From NCBI GenBank assembly GCA_032718475.1, contig JAUCBJ010001846.1:372001-436000 (forward strand): a DNA stretch of 64,000 bases, in the 5' to 3' direction. The DNA comes from Nemertoderma westbladi (Eukaryota > Xenacoelomorpha > Nemertodermatida > Nemertodermatidae). The notes below the pieces were generated by a model. That model was not told where the DNA came from. It saw nothing but the letters and a program-made list of their open reading frames with translations, and made no database searches. Both the position numbers and the translations under genes were made by a program. This document shows, piece by piece, positions 48,617 through 56,624 of this stretch (positions are counted from its first letter, which is position 1; each line of letters starts with the position of its first letter).

Positions 48617-49582
48617 ATGAAAGAAAACATCTCACACCCAAAACACTTTCACACAAGCTACACCACGGATGATCAAAAAAATGTGCTCAAAGCCATTGAG
48701 TGGCTGAACCAAAAAAACCAATCACAAGCCTACCTTGCACGTCTTTCTCGTATTAAAGCGGGCACACTCTCTCGCATATTAGCAGGGGATTATCCCTCTA
48801 CCCCTGCTAAATATATCGATCAAATCACCCAAGCCATTGCCCATATCGCTGATCGAGAGAGCAAAGGTAAAATTCCTTTTGTTAAAACCACGGTGTATGA
48901 AATGGTCGAGGCCGTGTGTAAACGCTCACGCATGTACGGCAACTTTGGCGTGCTTTCAGGCTATGTGGGGGTGGGTAAAACGTACTGCCTAAAGCACTAC
49001 GCACACAATCACCCCAACACAATACTGATTGAATCTGACCCCGACTTTACCCCCTCAGCCCTTTTAAATGACCTCATCTTGGCAACGCAGGCAGTCAGCC
49101 ACAAAACACACCCCAATAATATTGAAAAATTCAGAGCGGTGGTTTTAGCCTTAAAAGGCTCTAATACCTTATTAATTGTTGATGAGGCTGAAACCATGCA
49201 ACCCCGTGTGCTGCATTACCTCAGGCGAATTCGTGATAAAGCAGAAATCGGCATTGTACTAAGCGGAACTGAATTTTTAAGCGGGCTAATCAAACCCCAC
49301 CATGGCCAGTTTGATCAGATTCGATCACGCACACCGTTTATCCCCAACACCATCACCACCATCTCCTGTGAGGATGCAAAGCTTCTCATAGAAGCAGGCC
49401 TCGGGGTTAATGACAACCAACTATTTAAAAAGCTTTGGCGCTACTGCCAAGGCTCAGCACGCGTACTCACCGAAGGACTCATCCCTGCGATCATCGATTA
49501 TGGCATCAAACAGGGAAAAACACTTAACACAACGCTAATTGATAGCATCGCCAGCCAAGTGTTAGGCCTTAAACAACAATAA
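48617..49582 (+). CDS. Transposition ATPase (MuB-like)
   Basis: 321 aa AAA+ protein. HTH at 35-65 (SQAYLARLSRIKAGTLSRILAGDY), Walker A GYVGVGKT at 115-122, Walker B LLIVDEAE at 186-193. It selects target DNA and activates the transposase. AAAGGAGG fixes the ATG at 48617. Confidence 0.93.
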   Translation: MKENISHPKHFHTSYTTDDQKNVLKAIEWLNQKNQSQAYLARLSRIKAGTLSRILAGDYPSTPAKYIDQITQAIAHIADRESKGKIPFVKTTVYEMVEAVCKRSRMYGNFGVLSGYVGVGKTYCLKHYAHNHPNTILIESDPDFTPSALLNDLILATQAVSHKTHPNNIEKFRAVVLALKGSNTLLIVDEAETMQPRVLHYLRRIRDKAEIGIVLSGTEFLSGLIKPHHGQFDQIRSRTPFIPNTITTISCEDAKLLIEAGLGVNDNQLFKKLWRYCQGSARVLTEGLIPAIIDYGIKQGKTLNTTLIDSIASQVLGLKQQ

Positions 49583-49602
49583 AAATAAAGGAGAAAAGAA
49601 CA

Positions 49603-50112
49603 ATGATGGCAGCCAAAACACTTGAACAACTAGCACTGACCTACGCCCAAGCCTTCAACGCTTTGCGTGATGAGGTAGATGATCTAAATTGGGAAATTAA
49701 TGAGGCGAAGAAAAATCGCCTGAGCAAAATCAAAGCAAAAGTGCGAGCGGTTAAAGAACTAGAAGACAAAATAGCTTGTTTGATTGAAGCGCACCCAAAC
49801 GATTTTGAAAAACCCAAAACCAAAGTACTGCATGGTATTAAGTTAGGATTTAGAAAACAAAAAGGCACCATCACTTTAGGTGATAAAACGCTTGAACTCA
49901 TCAAAGAAAAGCTAACTGAAAAATCTGATCAACTCATCGTTAAACAAGAGAATGTCTCTAAAGAAGCTGTGAGCCACTTAAGTGCCGCTGAGATTAAAAA
50001 AATAGGGGTTACCATCACAACAGACAACGATCAGGTCATGATTCAAAGTACCGATACCAACGTGGATAAGTTAGTTAAAACACTTTTAAAAGAAAAAGAG
50101 GTGAAGCTTTAA
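49603..50112 (+). CDS. Mu Gam-like host-nuclease inhibitor
   Basis: 169 aa, Ku-like Gam family. Long helical N-terminus (DEVDDLNWEINEAKKNRL), then KVLHGIKLGFRKQKGTI. It binds DNA ends and protects them from RecBCD. The stop abuts the next gene. Typical place after MuB. Confidence 0.9.
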   Translation: MMAAKTLEQLALTYAQAFNALRDEVDDLNWEINEAKKNRLSKIKAKVRAVKELEDKIACLIEAHPNDFEKPKTKVLHGIKLGFRKQKGTITLGDKTLELIKEKLTEKSDQLIVKQENVSKEAVSHLSAAEIKKIGVTITTDNDQVMIQSTDTNVDKLVKTLLKEKEVKL

Positions 50113-50543
50113 TGTTTGCAAGCAAGCCCAAATACATGCAACTGATTGCCATCGCTAAAAACAAAGTGGGTGTTTGTGATGACGATCACCGCGCCATACT
50201 CAAACGATTTGGGGCGAAGGTTAAAGACGGGCGCATTAGTGCCACAACGCTTACTATTTGGCAGCTTGCAAAGGTTTTAGATCACTACAAAAAAACAGGC
50301 TTTCAGGTGGTGCAAAAACCCGCCCAACAAAGCACCCTACAGCACCCACAAGTTCAAAAAATCATTGCCCTTTGGAATGATCTTTTCAAACAAAAAAAGA
50401 TTAACAACCATTCAATTAAATCACTTAACGGCTGGATCAAACGCCAAACAGGCCTCAAAACAATTGATAAACTTACCCAAGATAAAAAAGCACTTCACCA
50501 AACAATTGAATCGCTGAAAAAATGGAAAACCCGATCAATCTAG
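50112..50543 (+). CDS. GemA-like regulatory protein
   Basis: 143 aa (DUF1018 family): YMQLIAIAKNKVGVCDDDHRAILKRFG and the C-terminal SLNGWIKRQTGL. In Mu it modulates host gene expression and replication. Overlaps mor by 22 bases. Confidence 0.88.
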   Translation: MFASKPKYMQLIAIAKNKVGVCDDDHRAILKRFGAKVKDGRISATTLTIWQLAKVLDHYKKTGFQVVQKPAQQSTLQHPQVQKIIALWNDLFKQKKINNHSIKSLNGWIKRQTGLKTIDKLTQDKKALHQTIESLKKWKTRSI

Positions 50544-51010
50544 GCGGTTTAGAGCATATTGATATCAAGCGTCTGCCACCTCAAATTAAACAATTAATTC
50601 AATTAATTGGCATTACCCAAACCTATCATTTTTTAAAAGCCTTTGGGGGCAAGCGCTTAAACATCCCCAAAACCATCACCCGCTTTGACCACCCAATCGC
50701 CTTGGTGATTGGAATGGACGATTCCAATATTTTGTGCAACAGCTATTGGCATCAAATGCAAATAGAGGTACCCTCCTTTAACACGCTACTTCATAGCCTG
50801 CGCGTGAGCTTAATTTGTGCGGATCACCCAGCGCTTTCAATTAATGAGTTGGTGGAAAAATACCACCTCACCCATAAATATATTCGTAACATCCTAAACC
50901 AATGCCCCAAGTGCACACCAAACCCAGCCTCAACAATCACAAAAACGCCACAGCTTGATCTTTTTGAGGCTGAGGTGGTTTTGGGTGATGGGAGAAAGAA
51001 AGGGGTTTAA
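50522..51010 (+). CDS. Mor/C-family transcription activator
   Basis: 162 aa. The middle part (GITQTYHFLKAFGGKRLNIPK) and the C-terminal HTH (INELVEKYHLTHKYIRNIL) match the Mor family. It is the only Mor/C-like gene seen and probably switches on the late promoters at 34948 and 51959. Confidence 0.88.
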   Translation: MENPINLGGLEHIDIKRLPPQIKQLIQLIGITQTYHFLKAFGGKRLNIPKTITRFDHPIALVIGMDDSNILCNSYWHQMQIEVPSFNTLLHSLRVSLICADHPALSINELVEKYHLTHKYIRNILNQCPKCTPNPASTITKTPQLDLFEAEVVLGDGRKKGV

Positions 51011-51012
51011 AT

Positions 51013-51041
51013 TTGACAACAAATAAAAGTTTGGGTAGATT
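51013..51041 (+). promoter_or_regulatory. Sigma70 promoter of the C4-like RNA
   Basis: TTGACA (51013-51018), 17-bp spacer, TAGATT (51036-51041). Start of transcription is expected near 51048. It lies immediately after the mor stop. Confidence 0.7.
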
Positions 51042-51047
51042 AAAAGT

Positions 51048-51130
51048 AAGCGTGTCGAAACGCGATTACAAAGGCGGAGGTGTCTGCCCGACAGTTAGGC
51101 GTATCTTTCTACCTGTTTTTATTCATCTTC
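51048..51130 (+). ncRNA. C4-type antisense RNA upstream of the antirepressor
   Basis: No ORF. The expected transcript begins with a segment (51055-51074) that is complementary to 51192-51209 in the antirepressor leader: TCGAAAC and TTACAAAGG pair in order, with a small bulge. Place, size (about 80 nt) and logic equal the C4 RNA of phages P1/P7, which silences the ant operon. The G-rich part GGCGGAGGTGTCTGCCC probably forms a stem. The 3' end is estimated from the T run near 51116-51120. Confidence 0.6.
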
Positions 51131-51137
51131 GTTAAGT

Positions 51138-51241
51138 CCGAATTGTTTTTCGGGCGGCTGCGGGAATATGGGAAAATACCGCGCACACTTTCCTTTGTAA
51201 GTGTTTCGAACGCCCGAATCCCTTTATGTCGAAATAAAGGG
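51138..51241 (+). promoter_or_regulatory. Structured leader of the antirepressor message
   Basis: Hairpins CCGAA/TTCGG (51138-51153), ACACTT/AAGTGT (51185-51204) and CCCTTTAT/ATAAAGGG (51220-51241). A long-range pair TTCGGGCG/CGCCCGAA joins 51149-51156 with 51211-51218. The ACACTT hairpin overlaps the C4 target, so C4 binding would change the fold. Confidence 0.55.
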
Positions 51242-51266
51242 GAAACATAAAACAAAGGAGACTAGC

Positions 51267-51652
51267 ATGAATAATATTCAAATCTTTCATTTTAATAAGC
51301 TAACCGTTCGGATTATTAACGATAATCTTGATGAACCTTTATTTGTTGCTTTTGATGTGGCAACTGCTCTAGGGTATGCTAAACCTGAAAACGCAGTGAG
51401 ACGTCACTGCAACAAAGCGACACCCCACCCAAAACAGGGGGTGGTTTTTACATGCTGATACCTGAGCCTGACGTGTATCGTTTAATTATTCGATCCAATT
51501 TACAATCAGCTCAAGCTTTTTCAGACTGGGTATTTGAACAGGTACTTCCCCAAATCAGAAAAACAGGCGGATTTTGTAAATTAGAGAAATTATTCATTAG
51601 TTCTTTAAGGTTTTTCTCATTAAAAACGAGTGGAGTGGTTGAGTTAGTATAG
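51267..51652 (+). pseudogene. Bro-N antirepressor, frameshifted and 3' truncated
   Basis: AAAGGAGACTAGC precedes the ATG. The first frame starts with HFNKLTVRIINDNLDEPLFVAFDVATALGYAKPENAVRRHC, as in Bro-N proteins; a break near 51430 (A4/G5 tract) moves to the frame of LIPEPDVYRLIIRSNLQSAQAF...VLPQIRKTGG. Homology ends at about 51582, after which the sequence belongs to the antisense side of another gene. So it lost its frame and the C-terminal DNA-binding domain. Confidence 0.75.
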
Positions 51653-51726
51653 TTATTGGTCGTATTAATATCCCTACCTGCTTGTTGGTTATTGTTACCC
51701 GTAATTGATTGATTGCTCTTAACCAT
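51511..51726 (-). CDS. Small protein with ITGNNNQQAGRD motif (3' end altered)
   Basis: 71 codons from ATG 51726: an N-terminal QSITGNNNQQAGRDINTTNN segment, then a helical part. The last 25 residues are only the antisense of the antirepressor fragment, so the natural C-terminus was lost at the junction near 51585. It shares its motif with the ORF just upstream. Confidence 0.4.
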   Translation of the reverse strand: MVKSNQSITGNNNQQAGRDINTTNNYTNSTTPLVFNEKNLKELMNNFSNLQNPPVFLIWGSTCSNTQSEKA

Positions 51727-51772
51727 TAAGATCCCTACCTGCTTGTTGGTTATTGTTACCCGTAATTGATTG
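51670..51772. repeat. Direct repeat, 42 bp, two copies 61 bp apart
   Basis: Copies 51670-51711 and 51731-51772 are the same apart from flanks. They encode the ITGNNNQQAGRD motif in two successive minus-strand ORFs; the 61-bp offset puts the copies in different frames. Confidence 0.85.
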
Positions 51773-51895
51773 TCGATTAGTGTTTGTTGTTTTTCGCTTT
51801 TGCCAGCCCCGTATTCCAAGGCAGGCTGCAATAATTGCTAGAACAGAACCAATCAACGCAACCCAAGGATTAATATTGCTTAAATATTCCAACAT
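51719..51895 (-). CDS. 58-aa membrane protein with ITGNNNQQAGRD tail
   Basis: ATG 51895 to TAA 51719. One membrane helix (WVALIGSVLAIIAACLGI, residues 11-28), a basic stretch WQKRK, then RQSITGNNNQQAGRD. Overlaps the next minus-strand ORF by eight bases. TATAAT (reverse of 51926-51931) is a likely -10. Unknown function; such Asn/Gly repeats are seen in accessory phage proteins. Confidence 0.55.
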   Translation of the reverse strand: MLEYLSNINPWVALIGSVLAIIAACLGIRGWQKRKTTNTNRQSITGNNNQQAGRDLNG

Positions 51896-51958
51896 CAGTT
51901 TTTCAAATTTTTTAATAGTCAGTTTATTATATCTTAATCAATATTTAGTTTTAGACTT

Positions 51959-52002
51959 TTCTAAAATACCCCATCAACACCCACAACCAAAACCCCTAAC
52001 AT
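51959..52002 (+). promoter_or_regulatory. Candidate activated late promoter, head operon
   Basis: TTCTAAAATACCCCATCAAC (51959-51978), 18-bp spacer, TAACAT (51997-52002). It matches the tail-operon element at 34948 in 19 of 20 bases with identical spacing. Both have the same AG after the -10 box. No -35 box, so an activator is expected. Confidence 0.65.
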
Positions 52003-52031
52003 AGCTGTATACACTAAAAATACAGCACTAA

Positions 52032-53198
52032 ATGTTAGATAACTTCATCGAAATATTTAAAACAGGCAAACACACCGACTCTTCAGGAAACCAAAAAATT
52101 TGGACAGATGTCGATGTTCAAGAATTTATTGATAACCACAACCAAAATCAATCTGCACCTATTGTGGTTGGTCACCCCAAGTTCAATCAAGATACCTACG
52201 GTCAGGTCGATCAACTTCAATTTAAAAACGGTGTGTTATCCGCCACCTTTAAAAACATCGACCCCACCTTTGAAAAAATAATCCAATCAGGCGAGATCAA
52301 AAACCGATCCATCCGAGCCAAAAAAACACCCAAAGGCTGGATGTTAGATCATGTGGGGTTTTTGGGCGCAAGTGCGCCTGCTATCTCCGATCTAGCTCCG
52401 ATGTTTCAGGCCAAAGCCAATTGCCTAGATTATGCCTTTGATTTTGAGACTCAAACAAAAGCTCAAACCGATCATCAAAACACCCAATCCTTTGAACTTG
52501 ATGCCTCAAAAACCAACGTCTGGCGATTTAAAAATGGGATAGAAGCCATCCGATCCATCTTAGGAAATGTTCGTGATTTTCTCATTGAAAAACATGGGCT
52601 TAAAACAGCCAAGGAGGTGATTGGTGATTTTGATTTAGAACAAATAGCCAATGCAAAAGAATCACTGATAGAGAAAGAAGCTGACTACCAACAAACAAAT
52701 AAAGAACAAAAACAACAAGCACAAGGAGAAAAAAGCATGACAGAAACAACGAAACCCACCTTTAACCAAGCCGATATCGACAAAGCGAAAGATACCGCTA
52801 GACAAGAGGCACAAGCTGAATTCAATCAACAAATTCAAACCGAACAACACAAACGGCTTGCGATTGAATCCAAACAAGCCATTGACCAATTAATAACAGA
52901 TGGCAATATCACCCCCGCCCAAGCAACAGGTATGAGCGAGTTTATGGGTCATTTAGATGAGAGCAAAACCTATTCATTTGCACAAAATGATCAAACCCTT
53001 CAAACCAATCCAAAACAGTGGTTTATGGATTTTGTAAAAACACTTAAATCAGGTGTGGAAACCAACCAAGCGCTGGAAGATTCCGGTGAAACCCAAGCAG
53101 AATTTAGTGCCCAACAAATCGCTGAATATGCCAAAGCGCATAACACAGACCCTGTCACCGCACTTGAAAACTTAAAAAAGGAGAACAACCATGCATAA
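52032..53198 (+). CDS. Mu I-type prohead protease with scaffold domain
   Basis: 388 aa. The N-terminal protease domain (1-150) has SAPIVVGHPKFNQDTYGQVDQL and GEIKNRSIRAKKTPKGWMLDHVGFLG. The C-terminal part is charged, helical scaffold. It matures the capsid. First gene behind the late promoter. Confidence 0.9.
   Translation: MLDNFIEIFKTGKHTDSSGNQKIWTDVDVQEFIDNHNQNQSAPIVVGHPKFNQDTYGQVDQLQFKNGVLSATFKNIDPTFEKIIQSGEIKNRSIRAKKTPKGWMLDHVGFLGASAPAISDLAPMFQAKANCLDYAFDFETQTKAQTDHQNTQSFELDASKTNVWRFKNGIEAIRSILGNVRDFLIEKHGLKTAKEVIGDFDLEQIANAKESLIEKEADYQQTNKEQKQQAQGEKSMTETTKPTFNQADIDKAKDTARQEAQAEFNQQIQTEQHKRLAIESKQAIDQLITDGNITPAQATGMSEFMGHLDESKTYSFAQNDQTLQTNPKQWFMDFVKTLKSGVETNQALEDSGETQAEFSAQQIAEYAKAHNTDPVTALENLKKENNHA
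52737..53198 (+). CDS. Internal scaffold start (Mu Z-like)
   Basis: In-frame ATG at codon 236 of the protease gene, preceded by AAGGAGAAAAAAGC, a strong ribosome site. It would give a 153-aa scaffold alone (MTETTKPTFNQADIDKAK...), as gpZ is made from gene I in Mu. Confidence 0.65.
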   Translation: MTETTKPTFNQADIDKAKDTARQEAQAEFNQQIQTEQHKRLAIESKQAIDQLITDGNITPAQATGMSEFMGHLDESKTYSFAQNDQTLQTNPKQWFMDFVKTLKSGVETNQALEDSGETQAEFSAQQIAEYAKAHNTDPVTALENLKKENNHA

Positions 53199-53547
53199 AC
53201 CCAAACTCACCTTAGCTTTTAACGCCGAAAATAATATTTCAAGCCGCCGCATTGTTAAATTTGGTGCAACTGATAATCAAGTGCTCCAAGCTACATCAAA
53301 CAGCGATGACTTTTTTGGAATTACCGCTGATTTAGATGTTATATCTGGCGAGCCAGTGGATGTAATCACCTCAGGCGTGGCATCTGTGGAATACGGGGCA
53401 AGTGTGGCAGCAGGCAAGCTTTTAACTTCAGATGCTCAAGGCCGAGCAATTGAGGCATCCACAGGCAACCGAACCATCGGGGTTGCCACACAAACTGGTA
53501 ACACGGCTGATATTGGATCAGTGCTGATCATCCCCTCACAAATCTAA
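53191..53547 (+). CDS. Head decoration/fibre protein (DUF2190-like)
   Basis: 118 aa, beta-rich: SSRRIVKFGATDNQVLQATSNSDDFFGITADLDV, then GASVAAGKLLTSDAQGRAIEA. It sits between protease and capsid. GGAGAAC upstream. Confidence 0.75.
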   Translation: MHKPKLTLAFNAENNISSRRIVKFGATDNQVLQATSNSDDFFGITADLDVISGEPVDVITSGVASVEYGASVAAGKLLTSDAQGRAIEASTGNRTIGVATQTGNTADIGSVLIIPSQI

Positions 53548-53571
53548 TCAAATAAACGACAGGAGAATACA

Positions 53572-54510
53572 ATGAGCACAACCGCCTTTCCATCTAACCC
53601 AGAGATGACATCCATTGTTTCGGCCTATAAAAATGAACAACTCGTTTCTGATCAAGTATGTCCACTGACCCAAGCCGTTAATAAAAAAACATTTAAATAC
53701 GACAGCTTCCCCGTCGGTGAGCAACTCACCGCCCAAGACGACAGAGTGAGTCGTCGAGGAGAGATCCCTGAAATATCAGGCTCAAGTGTTGAAAACACAT
53801 CCTCAATCGAAGATCACGCATTAAGTGATTATGTACCTTACGATGATGTGAAATCGGCCAATGATCCATCGCGTGTGCTTAATATGACAGCGCTAAGGGT
53901 AAGAGGAATTATTGCCTTGAATCGTGAAATCCGTGTGGCAAATCTTATCTTTAATACTCAAAGTTATGAAGCAAACAGAGTTTTAACCATTGCAAGTGAT
54001 GCGGATAAAATCACCAACCCCAATGTCAACGCACTTGATTTAATAACCAATCAGCTTGATGGCATGCTTCAAAAAGCCAATACCTTGGTTATCTCTCAAG
54101 CGGGCTGGTCAGCACTTCGCTCAAACCCTTTCATTGTTAAAGCAGTACATAAAAATGCAGGCGACACAGGCTTGGCAAGTGTCCAAGCAGTGGCGGATTT
54201 ATTAGAGCTTGAAAAAATTATTGTGGCACGAGCAAATCGCAACGTGAACAATAACCCAAAATCCTTAAATCATGGACGTATTTGGGGCAATCATTTATCG
54301 CTGATTTATTTGGAACCTGCCACACAAGCAGGTGGAAGTTTTACCTTTTGCACAACAGTCCCTTATGAGTCAAATGATGGCATAACAGCAGGCACAGACT
54401 TTGACAAAAAACGCGGTGTTAGAGGATCACATGAAGTACGCATCGCACAACAAGTCAAAGAGCTCATTATTGCTCGCGAGGCAGGAAGCCTGATCACCAA
54501 CATCGTTTAG
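53572..54510 (+). CDS. Major capsid protein
   Basis: 312 aa. HK97-type P2/Mu-like major head features: NREIRVANLIFN, NTLVISQAGWSALRSNPFIVKAVH, and GIIALNREIR with the C-terminal EVRIAQQVKELIIAREAGSLI. Most abundant late product expected; AGGAG precedes the ATG. Confidence 0.88.
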   Translation: MSTTAFPSNPEMTSIVSAYKNEQLVSDQVCPLTQAVNKKTFKYDSFPVGEQLTAQDDRVSRRGEIPEISGSSVENTSSIEDHALSDYVPYDDVKSANDPSRVLNMTALRVRGIIALNREIRVANLIFNTQSYEANRVLTIASDADKITNPNVNALDLITNQLDGMLQKANTLVISQAGWSALRSNPFIVKAVHKNAGDTGLASVQAVADLLELEKIIVARANRNVNNNPKSLNHGRIWGNHLSLIYLEPATQAGGSFTFCTTVPYESNDGITAGTDFDKKRGVRGSHEVRIAQQVKELIIAREAGSLITNIV

Positions 54511-54518
54511 GAGAAAAC

Positions 54519-54884
54519 ATGAAATACATCACCAAAACCCAGTTAAGGCTTAACGGCAAAACCTATCCAAAAGACGCAACTGTTGAGCTGGATTCTGCAA
54601 CAGCAGATCGGATAGCTCAGGTGCTTGAACCTTTTAAAGCACCAAAAGAAGATCACCTTCAAAACCATACCTCAGCTGTCAGAAATTACACACCAGGGCC
54701 ACAAGAAATCAAAACAGCTGTACTTAAGCTTGACCCAAACAATGACGAACATTGGACAAAAGAAGGCCTACCTTCAATGAAAGCGGTTGAAGCCATTTTA
54801 GGTGTTGAAATTAAACGCGCTGAGGTAAGCGATGCGGCAGGCGGTATTACCAGAGAAAACATCAAATCACATCAAGAAAAATGA
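54519..54884 (+). CDS. Mu-like phage protein, head region
   Basis: 121 aa. C-terminal AVLKLDPNNDEHWTKEGLPSMKAVEAILG is a common segment in FluMu-type prophages between capsid and gp36. Function unknown. Overlaps gp36 by four bases. Confidence 0.7.
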   Translation: MKYITKTQLRLNGKTYPKDATVELDSATADRIAQVLEPFKAPKEDHLQNHTSAVRNYTPGPQEIKTAVLKLDPNNDEHWTKEGLPSMKAVEAILGVEIKRAEVSDAAGGITRENIKSHQEK

Positions 54885-55381
54885 GTTATGCAACCGCCTT
54901 AAACTTTATTGATCAATTTGGCGTGCATTATGTCGCACGCCTGCTGGATAGAAGCGAAGAAAATAGCTTGACCGCTGAAACACTTTTTAAAGCCGCTAAA
55001 GAAGCGCCAATTGATGATGTTGAATTAAGCGCGCTTGCAACTGATGCCATTGATTTAATAATTGATCAATTAAGTGAAGCTCAAAGGCTTATTAATAGCT
55101 ATCTTATACGCATTTATCAAATGCCGCTAAGTGATGAAATTCAAGCACAACTGCCCTTGAAGAAGATGACCTGTGATATTGCGCGCCACTTCATTGCAAA
55201 TACCTATGATCTTTCCAGCGAAACCATTGTGACAGCCTATGAAAAATGGCTGGAATATTTACAACAAACAACCAAGGGCACAGCTTCAGGATCGTCAAAA
55301 CCAACAAACACCACCACTGGCCTAAATTCCACAATCGCTAAGTTTTCAAGCACACAAGGAGTTGATCTGGATGGCTATTAA
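54881..55381 (+). CDS. gp36-like protein (DUF1320)
   Basis: 166 aa. AINLI-type helix IDLIIDQLSEAQRLINSYL and MTCDIARHFIANTYDLSSE are DUF1320 features (head-tail connection). Low-complexity Thr/Ser tail. The stop overlaps the DUF3310 gene. Confidence 0.85.
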   Translation: MSYATALNFIDQFGVHYVARLLDRSEENSLTAETLFKAAKEAPIDDVELSALATDAIDLIIDQLSEAQRLINSYLIRIYQMPLSDEIQAQLPLKKMTCDIARHFIANTYDLSSETIVTAYEKWLEYLQQTTKGTASGSSKPTNTTTGLNSTIAKFSSTQGVDLDGY

Positions 55382-55646
55382 ATCAGATTTTATTAATCAC
55401 CCCAGCCACTACACCAACCAAGTGCCCAACATTGAGTGTATTGAAGTTACTGAGCATTTTAACTTCAACCGAGGCAATGCTATGAAGTATTTGTGGCGGG
55501 CTGGGGATAAGGGAGATGCAATTCGTGATTTAAAAAAAGCCGCTTGGTATATCCAAAGAGAGATCAAACGCCTGGGTCAACTCAAGACTGAAAAGAGAGG
55601 TGTTGAGATGGAACTTAAACGATCAAACATGGTTTTGGAGACATAA
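55371..55646 (+). CDS. DUF3310 protein inserted in the head operon
   Basis: 91 aa. HPSHYTNQVPNIECIEVTEHFNFNRGNAMKYLWRAGDKGDAIRDLKKAAWYI is the complete DUF3310 (SaV-like nucleotide-kinase-associated) signature. This is normally an early/metabolic gene; here it lies between two structural genes, overlapping one by 11 bases. Start at ATG 55371, not 55362. Confidence 0.85.
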   Translation: MAIKSDFINHPSHYTNQVPNIECIEVTEHFNFNRGNAMKYLWRAGDKGDAIRDLKKAAWYIQREIKRLGQLKTEKRGVEMELKRSNMVLET

Positions 55647-55647
55647 A

Positions 55648-56109
55648 ATGGCAGGCGTTCAGATAAAGCTAGACAAGCATACTCTAAAAACCTTGAATCA
55701 AAAACTTGATCAACTGCAAAGTTTAGTCGGTAACTTGCGTGGTGTGATGGATGAAATTGGCGCACAACTTGTAAGCACCACAACACAACGTTTTCATGAT
55801 TCCAAAACGCCTGATGGTATCCATTGGTCGCCAGTGGAACGTTGGGATAAAGCATCAAAAAGCTATCGCCCTGCAACCCCACTTGTACACAAAACTCACC
55901 TACGCGATTCCATTCATTCCCAAGCAAGCGAATCCAAAGTTGAAATCGGCTCTAACCTTATTTATGCCGCGATTCATCAGCTCGGTGGAAAGACAGGTCG
56001 AAATAAAAGCACAACGATTGTTGCTCGTCCGTTTTTAGGGGTGAGCGCTGAGGATGAGCGCGAGATTGGAAATACCCTACAACAACATATCCAAAGCGGT
56101 TTGTCATGA
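55648..56109 (+). CDS. Virion morphogenesis protein (gpG / P2 gpS family)
   Basis: 153 aa. IGAQLVSTTTQRFHDSKTPDGIHWSPVERWDKASK, then IGSNLIYAAIHQLGGKTG and ARPFLGVSAEDEREI are the family motifs. Tail completion/head morphogenesis. The ATG at 55648 is one base after the DUF3310 stop. Confidence 0.9.
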   Translation: MAGVQIKLDKHTLKTLNQKLDQLQSLVGNLRGVMDEIGAQLVSTTTQRFHDSKTPDGIHWSPVERWDKASKSYRPATPLVHKTHLRDSIHSQASESKVEIGSNLIYAAIHQLGGKTGRNKSTTIVARPFLGVSAEDEREIGNTLQQHIQSGLS

Positions 56110-56624
56110 CATTTGTAGGGCTTGAAAAAAAGGTGTGTGATTATTTTAAAACAGCACTAAAATCGGTTCGCATTGAACCTTACAGTGGTCAGTTTGATGG
56201 AACATCAGTCAATAAAATAAGCTTTCGAGCGCCTTGTATTTTTGTATCCTTTTTAGGTGCACAACATATCACATCCTTGCCAGACGGGAAGCTGCAACTA
56301 AAAGCTAGGTGGGCAGCTTTTATCTTGACAAAACAAGACAATGAAACCGAAACCGCTTTAGTTGAGAAAGTACTTGCAAGCATTCATAACCAAAATTTAA
56401 ACCTTCAAGCACTCCCTGCAACCCTTCAATCAGTGGAGCAAATCGCCACCCAAAAATTAAGTGAAGGCAACCTAAGCTGTTGGTTGATCCGTTGGGAACA
56501 ACCCATTAATTTATTAACCAACCAGTGGCTTGCTGATGCCCCTGATTCAAAAACCAATGCATTGGTTTTAGACAATCCTGATATTGGGCAAGCACATATT
56601 GATGCGTACAGGGAGGTTAACTAA
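56106..56624 (+). CDS. gp37-like protein (DUF1834)
   Basis: 172 aa, Mu gp37/tail terminator family: CIFVSFLGAQHITSLPDGKLQLKARWAAFILT. ATGA overlap before it and one-base overlap with gpV after it. Confidence 0.8.
   Translation: MTFVGLEKKVCDYFKTALKSVRIEPYSGQFDGTSVNKISFRAPCIFVSFLGAQHITSLPDGKLQLKARWAAFILTKQDNETETALVEKVLASIHNQNLNLQALPATLQSVEQIATQKLSEGNLSCWLIRWEQPINLLTNQWLADAPDSKTNALVLDNPDIGQAHIDAYREVN

Noticed and set aside
51452..51652. Second half of the antirepressor as an independent gene
   Set aside because: It continues the Bro-N homology from the preceding frame and has no start signals.
51511..51831. 106-aa minus-strand ORF as one gene
   Set aside because: Its first 35 codons run out of frame through the second repeat copy; the two overlapping ORFs starting at 51895 and 51726 explain the sequence better.
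51753..52004. Plus-strand 83-aa ORF before the protease
   Set aside because: It is antisense to the 58-aa membrane protein and runs through the late promoter.
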